Shown piece after piece: positions 9,348 through 18,000 of a stretch of DNA of 64,000 bases. Below the pieces are notes generated by a model. That model saw only the letters and a program-made list of their open reading frames with translations. It did no database searches and had not been told where the DNA came from. A program made the position numbers and the translations under genes. The DNA comes from Leishmania mexicana MHOM/GT/2001/U1103 (lineage: Eukaryota > Euglenozoa > Kinetoplastea > Trypanosomatida > Trypanosomatidae). The DNA is taken from positions 124,001 to 188,000 of the forward strand of contig NC_018313.1 of assembly GCF_000234665.1 (NCBI RefSeq). The letters run 5' to 3'. How positions within the stretch are numbered: position 1 is the stretch's first letter; every line of letters starts with the position of its first letter.

Positions 9348-10265
9348 TGACAACGAAGCCAGGCTGCACCGTGCGCCTGCCCTCGAGCAGCCTACATACA
9401 AGAACACAGAAAGCTCATACACACGTTTGTGTGGGGGGAGAGAGAGTGCGACATGAAGCGTGTCTGGGCGCCGGTGCTGGCTCCTGTGTTGGCGTCAGTG
9501 AACAGTGGCCTGCGCTAACAATGACCGTGATCATGGCTGGGGCGCTTGATGCGTCTGTCGGTGTATGGCTGTACGTGTCCGTGTGTGTGTGTGTGCACAG
9601 TCGATTGAAGCAGGCTGGCGGCCGTGTTGTCCCGTCGACTTCCTCGCAACACCCGAACAACGTATAGGACGTCTTTGCGAGATGCATGCGCCTGGGTGCG
9701 CGATGGACAAGGGGGAGGAGGGCAGGAGTGATGCCACGGCGCACTCCCGGGATGCACGCCAGCACCATAACGTCCGTTGCGCTTCGCCGGAGAGGGGAAG
9801 AGATAGGGGGGATGCAGCTCGGTACTTTGCTTCTCGCGTCCGCATCGCACCTCCGTCCTTCTCCTTTCCTATGGTGCGGTGGCGATTCACGATAACAGGT
9901 GACTCAGAGCCCTAATGGGCCGCCGCCGCCGCCTTCCCCCCCCCTGCCCCCACGCGCCCTCGCTCACTCTTGTGCTTCGCACCTTTTCCTTGTTGCTCCC
10001 TCCATCTCTCCGGCGTATCTCCTCATCCCTGTGCGTGTTCGTGCGCGCGTGTGTTGCGGTGACGACACGAGTGGGGCTCTGCTTCACGCCGCCGTGTCGC
10101 ACACACGCATGCGTAGCACTGAGAACTTCAGAAGAGTCTCACGTATACAGTGCAAGGGTTGCGTGCCGACGCCAGCAGCAGGTAAGCAAACAGCGGTTGA
10201 TGTGAGAACCACGCGGTTGTACCATCGGGTGCCCCCCTCCCCACGCACGCATCGAGGTCAGTCCC
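9348..10265 (+). other. Intergenic region
   Basis: No convincing gene. A short TG stretch lies at about 9577-9597 and a pyrimidine-rich tract at about 9931-10030. The first AG after the tract, at 10070-10071, is a candidate acceptor. An upstream ATG occurs at 10109, before the annotated start of the next gene. Confidence 0.45.
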
Positions 10266-11078
10266 ATGTCGTGGCGCCGCCTTGTTTGTGGGGCGGCATC
10301 GTCGTGCGCAAGCGCGAGCTCCCTTCCCTTGTGGAGTCTCCAGAGGCGCACGATGTTTTACTCGACGTTCGACGCAACGCGTCCGAAGAAGTCCGCCGCG
10401 CGATCGAAAGGCGGACTCGACGGAGCCGGCAGCAGGGACGGTAATGTCGGCGCGAGGGCAGCGGACGCGCCGCTCTCGCGTGCTGGCGCGTTCTCGTCGA
10501 CGTCAACGCGGCCGTTGCAGTCTTCGGTGCAGCGTCAGAGGGAAGCCGAGATGGCTTTCCCGAAAACGCTCAAGAGCGGCCGACCAGCGCAGCAGAACAC
10601 CATATCGCAGCAGCTCTTCTACGCAAACTCCGCCAACGCGGCGGATATGGCGCACCAGCAGCAGCTGGACCGCGAGTACACACAGCAGCTGCGTGAGCTG
10701 CACGCCAAGAGAGGCTCAGCGGATCGCCGCTTCTTTCAGCGCATGACGGACTACCGCGACATCAAAGACGGCGACCCGTACGCGTCCATCTTCGGAGAGT
10801 CCGGCGGGACGCAGCGGCTGCGCACCGCCGCGTGGCAGCGGCAGTTCGAGAAGGAGAACGAAGATGTTGAGCTGCCGTACGAGCGCACCAACGTGCTGGC
10901 ACGTCTTGCACCGAACCGGTTTGTGCGGTACTTCGTAAATCTGCGCGACAATGGCGGGGCGGACCACCTGTACTTCCTGTGGACCTGTGGCCTCATCGCG
11001 GTGTCTCTGCTGTGGCTTATCGGGTACCTCTTCTACACCGCTCCCAGTCGGGCACGACCGACGAGCGAGATCCGCTAA
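10266..11078 (+). CDS. Putative mitochondrial single-pass membrane protein
   Basis: 270 residues; no family recognised. The first about 30 residues are basic and Ser/Ala-rich without acids (MSWRRLVCGAASSC... then WSLQRR), which fits a mitochondrial presequence. A charged, Gln-rich helical middle follows, including ISQQLFYANSANAADMAHQQ, which looks conserved rather than low-complexity. Near the C-terminus is one strong membrane segment, at about residues 235-258 (YFLWTCGLIAVSLLWLIGYLF), followed by a short basic tail. The layout suggests an inner-membrane protein with its bulk on one side, possibly a kinetoplastid-specific respiratory-complex subunit; that is inference only. A second ATG at 10353 could also be used. 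Confidence 0.75.
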   Translation: MSWRRLVCGAASSCASASSLPLWSLQRRTMFYSTFDATRPKKSAARSKGGLDGAGSRDGNVGARAADAPLSRAGAFSSTSTRPLQSSVQRQREAEMAFPKTLKSGRPAQQNTISQQLFYANSANAADMAHQQQLDREYTQQLRELHAKRGSADRRFFQRMTDYRDIKDGDPYASIFGESGGTQRLRTAAWQRQFEKENEDVELPYERTNVLARLAPNRFVRYFVNLRDNGGADHLYFLWTCGLIAVSLLWLIGYLFYTAPSRARPTSEIR

Positions 11079-11762
11079 GGATGATGCGCGCGTGCGCGGT
11101 CGAAGGAGCAACAAGGGTGGCCGGCGACAAGGACAGCCGCCCTTTTCCGGCCACGTGTCAGCCGCGGAGCCTCGCTGGAGAGGCGCGCGCTTCCGCACAC
11201 GCACCGCACTCGTGCAGTGCAGCTCACACAGCTCACGAGCATCAGTGCAACGGCCATCGGGCCCGTGCGCGGGGCAAACGTTTTGAAGAAGGGAGACCAC
11301 AACCGAAACGCGACATTGAAACTTTGTAAAGAGGATAGGATGATCGTATCGTCCTCCGCCCTTCACCCGCAGTCCCGCCGCCGCCGCCGCCACCACCACC
11401 CTCCATCCCCCAACTCCCACCAACGGTGCACCAGCCCACGTGCTGGTGTGTCGCTCCTTCGTGTTTCCGTTTCCGAGAAGGGAAAGCAGCACAAGGAGAA
11501 AGCAAAACGATGGCGCGCGAGAGAGAGATGATGGCGGTGGTGATGGTGATGGTGGTGGGGGAGGCACGTGCTGCGGTGGCGTCGTCACAGGCATGTAGGC
11601 GTCTGGCTGCCCAACTCAATCCGTGTCCTCTCTCTCTATTCCACGCTCTGGCCTCAACTCCCACCCCCCCCCCTCACACTTCACGCATAGATCTACGGCG
11701 CGACTCTCTATCTGCCCTCTCACACACCCCCGCGTGCTGTCCGTTTTCCGGATACTGCTGTG
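11079..11762 (+). other. Intergenic region
   Basis: No gene is supported. A pyrimidine tract at about 11625-11680 is followed by AG at 11689-11690, and no ATG intervenes before 11763. This makes a convincing acceptor and leader of about 70 nt for the next gene. Confidence 0.5.
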
Positions 11763-13154
11763 ATGCCTGCAGCCTACGCCCTGGCGAAGGAGTGCCAGCT
11801 TCTCCGCGGCGATATCGAGGGCGTGCTCTCGCTCGCTGCCCAGCTCCTCCTCCACACCACTGCAGCTGCATCATCATCTGCCAACGGGTCGCCTACTGCC
11901 CCTGCGTCGTCATCAGCGCCGGCCACGTCGTTTCTCGGCCCCGTCGTGGGCTCCATCCTCACGGACGCCCACGTCCGCACACTTCTTCTCAACTCCCTCG
12001 TGCGCGTCCTCGTGCCGGCGCGGCGGCAGAAGGCACTGCTCGACGACAACAAGTACGTGCAAGCCGCCAACATGGTGGCACTGCAACAGCAGAGCAGCAA
12101 CGATCCAAGGCCGACGAACCCAGTGGACAGGGGTGGTGCGGACGTGTCGCAGCGATACCGCGTAGGGCGTGTCGTCGGTGTTGTGCCGAAGCCAGCACCG
12201 AAGGCGGCGGAGGCGAGCCATAGCAAGAGCGCGTCTGCAACTGGCGCGGGCCTTGCGGCGGCAGCGGCTGACGAAGGACAGCGGTGGCTGTTGGCCGTCT
12301 ACGTTGGCGAGTGCGTCGAGCCGTTTGCCGTGTCGGCCATCGCGGAGGATGTCTTCACAGAGGCGGAGCACCGCATCTTTGTGCAATCAGCGCTGTCCAC
12401 GAACAGAGAGGATGGCAGCCGACGTGCGAGCGTGCTGCCGAGTCAGCAGCCCGCGTTGCTGTCTGCCGAGATGGCTGCCACGGTGCAGCAGAACATCAAA
12501 GACATCCGCGTAGCACTGCAGCTGATGCAGGCGGCGGACAAGACAGCAGCGGTGGCAGGAGCGGAGGCAGCCACGGCGCAGCTGATGCAGCGCGCCAGTG
12601 GTCTGAAACGACCGCACGCTGTGTCAGACGACAACGGAGACATCAGCAGTCACAAGCGGCGCACGGAGGCGGCCTCAACCGGAGAGGACAGTGACGGACT
12701 CGGCACGTACTTTGGCAACGGCGCCTCGTCGCAAGCCGCACGCATGGCTCGCCTCACCGAGGATTTGGCGGCACGAGGAGCGCAGCTTCAGCAGCTCCGC
12801 CAACTACTCCAGCAAAAGGATCAGGAGGTGAAGGCCGCGCTTCAGCAGCAGCAGCAGCAGGAGGCGCGGCACCGCGGCGAGGTCGATGTGTGGCGCGCTA
12901 AGGTGGAGGAACAAACTCGCACGCGCGATCGGGTTGCGAAGGAGTCGTGGGAGTCGCTAGAGCAGCGAGACCGACTGCTCGAGGAGGCGAACACGAAGCT
13001 GCGTCGGCTGGCTGGCATGGCCACCAAGTACAAGCAGGTTGTAGACGCCGTAGCGGCGCTGCTAAAACGGAGCGGCGGCGGCGAAGGGAGCGACGGCGCG
13101 GTCATGACACCAGAAGACATTCTGGTGGCGCTGCAGGCCAAAAAATGCCTGTAG
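11763..13154 (+). CDS. Hypothetical protein with C-terminal coiled coil
   Basis: 463 residues from the first ATG after the acceptor at 11689-11690. Three parts are visible. The N-terminal helical segment of about 110 residues has a hydrophobic pattern. A middle region contains two short strand-like blocks (QRYRVGRVVGVVP and RWLLAVYVGECVEPFAV) that might form a small beta domain. The C-terminal part, residues about 333-433, is a Gln/Arg/Glu-rich coiled coil with a short poly-Gln run. I do not recognise the family. No signal peptide or membrane segment is present. The sequence between the blocks is low complexity. A role as a structural or chromatin-associated adaptor would be a guess. Confidence 0.75.
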   Translation: MPAAYALAKECQLLRGDIEGVLSLAAQLLLHTTAAASSSANGSPTAPASSSAPATSFLGPVVGSILTDAHVRTLLLNSLVRVLVPARRQKALLDDNKYVQAANMVALQQQSSNDPRPTNPVDRGGADVSQRYRVGRVVGVVPKPAPKAAEASHSKSASATGAGLAAAAADEGQRWLLAVYVGECVEPFAVSAIAEDVFTEAEHRIFVQSALSTNREDGSRRASVLPSQQPALLSAEMAATVQQNIKDIRVALQLMQAADKTAAVAGAEAATAQLMQRASGLKRPHAVSDDNGDISSHKRRTEAASTGEDSDGLGTYFGNGASSQAARMARLTEDLAARGAQLQQLRQLLQQKDQEVKAALQQQQQQEARHRGEVDVWRAKVEEQTRTRDRVAKESWESLEQRDRLLEEANTKLRRLAGMATKYKQVVDAVAALLKRSGGGEGSDGAVMTPEDILVALQAKKCL

Positions 13155-15007
13155 CCACTCACGCAAGGGACCTCTCTCCCCTCCCCCCTCCATTCGCGCG
13201 CTGAGGTGTGCCGCTCTGCCCACGTGCGTCTGTGCGTGTCTTTGGGGTTTTCGAGAAAGGGGGTGCGTGTGATGGGGGGAGGGGGGAGGACGGCGACGGT
13301 GGTAGGTGGCTGGTGTGCCTACCGCTGTCAGTGGCTCACTTTTCTCTCTCCCCCCTCCCCACTCCCCTCACTCGTGGTGTTGCGATGTGCGTGTGGGTCT
13401 CTGCATCGCTAAACCCCATCATGGTAAACGACGTGCATGCAGCAGTATGCACACACACACTCATAAAAGCAAAGATACGCAGCACATCAAGCGCTCTCTC
13501 GCTTGCGCTTCAGTTGAGGAAACAGAGTCGGGGAGGGGGAGGGGCACCCCACATGCACCGAGTGTGCGCAGCAGTGGCGCACGTGCACCTCGAGGCGATC
13601 GCGGCGCGCCAAGCCCCCTTACTCCCCCACCCCACCCCCCACCACCCCCTCGACCGTCACCCACGGAAGCAGTGTCTAGACGTGCGTTGTACTGCTTGCT
13701 GTCCCACTAAAACAATGTTGTTAGCGCTGGTGCCCACCACCCTCCACACCCTCTCGCCACCCCCCCCCCATCCTACGCCTCCCTCTCCACATGCGGCTAC
13801 GGTGCCGATGCCGACACTGATCCTGATGGTGGTGGTGCATCATCCACGAGGAAGACGTTTCGCTTTCTCCTCACCTCCCGTGATGCTCTGACCCGGCGCT
13901 CACCTGCCCCTGCAGCCACTCGAACACGCCACGCCTTGCATGTTCCCTGGCTGGATGGCGACGTTCCTTTGCCCTCCGCCCCCCCCCCCTCTATCTCTCG
14001 TAGTCCCACCCCCATCATACACTTGCCCACCCACTCCCTTGCGTGCTGTGGCACCCAACGCGTGGAACAGCTAAATTTCGCGGTTTCATGTGTGGGGGGA
14101 AGGGGGGAGGGAAGACGGCAAGCAAGAGAGCAGCGGCGCCGTCGCGTGCATGGGGAGGTGTTCGACCGTGTCGCTGTCTTTTGGTGTGAGCGCGTTGATA
14201 CGGATGGGCACACACGCGCCCGTGTTCTTCTCCCTTCTGCTGCGATGCTGCGGGGCACGCATGGCGGCAACTCCCCTGTCACTGAGCAGGGAGATGCTCC
14301 TCCTGTTTTTGCCGTGTATGATGTGGTTGTGTTCGGGTGGCCGTGGGTATCCGCACGGCAGCGGTGGGCTGCCCGCTTCCTCGCGCGCGCTCTGCTTTCC
14401 CCCTCTCCCCCTCCGCTGCCAGTGAAACAGAAAACTCGAAGAACGTCTTCATGGCCCCTGTGAGTGGAAGCGAAGGGGGGGTGTTGTGTGCCACTGCGGT
14501 GCTCCTGCGAGGCTTCCCAGCGGCAGACTCGGCGTCGTCACAACCCCCCCCCAGCCGCACACGCGCCTACCCCTCTCGCGTGGTCACTTGCACATCGCAA
14601 TGGAATGCGTCACCACTGGTATTCTCGGCAGCCGGGTCCCGAAACCTTCCGTATTCTGACGACTTCTCCCCTGACCTCCTGCACTCTACATTTCGCTTCC
14701 CATGACGGACACACACGCCACAAGCAGCACTAGCCAGAAGATCCCGCAGTGCACCGCTTCCCAAGCTACGAGGTACCGCGGCGCGCCTCACATCCGAGTG
14801 CGTCGCCGCCCAAAAAACTGCATCAACTGCGCTTTACAGCTGAGCACATCCCTATCGTACAAGATCAGTAACCAACACGGCGCAGGAGCTACACCTCCTC
14901 CCCCTCTCTGCGTTCTCCTGCGCCACGCAGAAAACCAAGTTGGGCAGTGGTCGTGCGACACCGTCATCCATACCAGCGAGTCGTCTAGGCGGTGGGCTGT
15001 GGCTTCT
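13155..15007 (+). other. Intergenic region before the NPRL3-like gene
   Basis: About 1.85 kb without a supported gene. It includes G- and C-runs (about 13270-13300, 13620-13655, 13760-13780, 13980-13990). A reading frame opens at the ATG at 14702 in frame with the next gene, but its first 102 codons look like untranslated sequence. A pyrimidine tract at about 14892-14920 is followed by AG at 14929-14930. That is the likely acceptor, with no ATG before 15008. Confidence 0.5.
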
Positions 15008-18000
15008 ATGTCGACCTTGCTGTCCGAAGCGCCCGCGACGCTGGAGCCGACCGTTGCAGCCGGGGGTGGTAGTGACACCGTCTCCTCATCCTCCCTTGAC
15101 TACTCCGCCTCTGCCGCGGCGGCTGCATTGGTGGGAAACTCCGCCCACTTTGCGAGCAACGCCTCCATCGCAGTCTTCCTCTTCGCGAAGGAGAAGCTGC
15201 TCTTCCGCTACCCCGACACGGACCCGTTTGTTGTGGATGTGGCCGCGCAGGGCTCCTCCTCAGCTTCGTCCTCGTCGGCTGCGACGGGCGGATCGGCGGC
15301 GGCGGCGGCAGCAGCAGCGGCGGCAGCAGCGGCAGCAGCGGCGGCAGCTGACGCATCGAGTAAAAAGGCTTCGGGCGAGAGCAACGCGCCTTCCGCCCCC
15401 AGTGCCGCGCACGCAGCGCCGTCGCAGCGGGACCGTCAACGCAGTCGTGGCCCCTATGCCGAGCAAACCAAAAGGGGCGGCGGCGGCGGCGGAGGCAACA
15501 ACAGCAGCGGTGGCACTCACTTGGACCCGGGCGATGCCAGCAACACACAAACGGCGACCTCATCGATGAACGGCGGCGGTGGCAATCGACTGAAGAAGTC
15601 GACACATGGGCACGTCACTATGGCGGTGGATGTCAAGGACGGTCATCACCATCACGGCGCTGGCGGTGCCCAAACGCCAGGTGGGGCCGCTCCGGATCCC
15701 AATGCGCCAGTCAGCAGCAACAGCGGCGTGGCACCGCAGCGCGGAATGCGGCGGCCAGCCTCCAGCTATTCGCTGGCGAGCGATCACGTGAGCAGCAGCG
15801 GAGGCAGCTTCAGTCACGGGCACGGCGCCGTATCGGTTGGTGGTGGTGGTACAGCAGCCGCAGAGGGTCGCCGCGGGCTCACGGCAAGGGGGCAACTCAG
15901 CAGCTCGTCAGGTTTGATTATTCAAGTTCAGCACACGTCCAGTGGAAGCACGCGGCGTCAGCTGTCTGGCGCCGCAGCGGCCGCCACCTCCTCTATCAGT
16001 GGCTCCTCCAACACGCGCAAGTCGAACAACGTTTCCGCAGGGGCTGCCGCTGGTGGTGGCGGTGGTCCGGCACCGGGTGGCGGTCGCAACGGAGCCCCAC
16101 AGCAGCCGCAACAGCAGGCTGCGACCACAGGCTCTGCCACGTGTGTCGGCATCGCCCCCAATGTGCTCATGCACCTCCTGCGTGGGGCTCTGTGTGGCAC
16201 CACCACCATCAACATGGTCAACTGCACCTTTCTAGTGTTTCCGCTGTCCATCGGAGCCGCCGCGCCAAACACGGTCAACGGGCGCGACAGCACAGCAGGT
16301 AGCAGCAGCGGTAGCTTCGCCCCCCTTGACCGTCCGCGGCTACCACACCGCTCCGGAACGGCGCTCCTCGTAGTGGCGATGAGGGAGCCAGACACGGACA
16401 CTGGCGCCATCGCGAACTTTACTCAGTGCTTCGTGAACATTCTGTGCCGCGAGGAGCACCGCTGCCAGTACGTGTCCACGGAGCTGGAGCGGATGGAGAT
16501 GCTGACCAACCACTGGGAGGTCGGCGGCGCCGCAGCGTTGGCGAGCGCTGCGGCCGCGGCCGCAGAGGAGCGGCGTCCGCCCGGAGAGGAAGCACATCAG
16601 CCGCCATTGATGGCTGGTGGAGTCGGTGAGCCTTCTGGCGCTGGCGGCAGCGCAATCTCTGCGTCGGCGTCCGCCTCGCCTACGCGAGATCGCCGCCATC
16701 GCGCTGCCAGCCCCAGAGGTGGTGCCGCTGACATGGACGCTGCCTCTTCCGGAAACTACGACTACCTGTTTTCCGCCTCCCGACCCGCTGTCCGCCACAA
16801 GCTCGCGCCTGCCGTGGCCAGCGGTACTGCAAGCGAGAAGACCGCCTTGACAAGCCGCGGCGATCGCGTCGCTGCAGCGGGGGCTTGCACGAGCCTGCAT
16901 TCGGCCTATAATCAGCAGCAGCAGCACCACCATCGCTCGAGAGAGTCAACTTCTGCAGCCTCGAAGGACAACATGGCGGGGCCTCTCCTAGAGTGGGCTG
17001 ATCCGGACGACGACGCGGACGGTGACAATGGTGCGTACCGTGAAGACAACCGCGATGCGGACCATGCCTTCTCGCGCACCGCGTCACCCTCCCCTGGGAA
17101 AGGTGAAGAGCACAGCAGCAGCCGTCGCGGTTGTTTCTCGCCTGCTGAGACTGCCTCGTCCGCTCTCACTACCTCTGCGTCGTCACACTCCTTGTACCAG
17201 CAACTCGCCGTGCACGTGCGGCTGGCGTACGAGGTGCTGCGCGTGGCGCAGTGCATTGACGTCTGGAACCGCACGATGCGCGGTGGATGCAGTGCGGGCA
17301 ACGGCGCCGGTGGAGGAGCACTTGAGGGTGATTTGTGGGGCAGGAGGACAAGCTGCATGACGAGTTGCGGTCGTGGCGTCGCCGGTGCATTACGAGAGCC
17401 GCGTCGGCGTCCATCCATCGCTACGGGCTGCGCACAACAGCAGCAGCAGATTACCTTCGCCTCCGCTGGCACTGCCCCCGACACTCTCCCAGAGGCGCTC
17501 CTGATCAACCACATGTTGCTGCTGCCCATGTCTCACCTCACAGGCGCTGAGCGGCGGAAGGAGCCCCACAGCCTGCGCTCGGCCTCCTTCCGTATCCACC
17601 CCTGCAGCGTGCTCACCGTTGAGGCGGACAAGTTCACCGAGCAGCTGCAGCACCGCTATCTCGACGTGATGGGGAGGCGCTACGCCAAACTCATCCCCTT
17701 GTCGACGGTGTACGCGTTGCTGCAGGCGCTGCCGTCGCCGCGACGAGCCGGCTCGTTTTATCGAAGTCTTGAGCTCACCTTTCTGGAGGCGGTGCAGCGA
17801 CGCCACGCCCGTGCCGCTGCGGCAGCGGCGGCGGCGAACAACACTAGCGTGAGCGGAGGGTTGGACCTAGGCGTGACCGCCACCTCGGTGTTGCAGGCAG
17901 ACCTTCGCGGCAGCCGCGAGATAATCGATGAGGACACAAATTCCTTTCACACATCCGCAGCGGCGGCGGCGGCGGCCACGACAGCTGCCGGGCTCGACTT

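Noticed and set aside
13208..13891. 227-codon + frame between the coiled-coil and NPRL3-like genes
   Set aside because: Codes mainly for runs from CA, CCA and G/C repeats with no fold-like stretch; typical of spacer.
14702..15007. In-frame 102-codon N-terminal extension of the NPRL3-like gene
   Set aside because: A good pyrimidine tract and AG (14929-14930) lie inside it, and the sequence is unlike the conserved protein. The start at 15008 is preferred.
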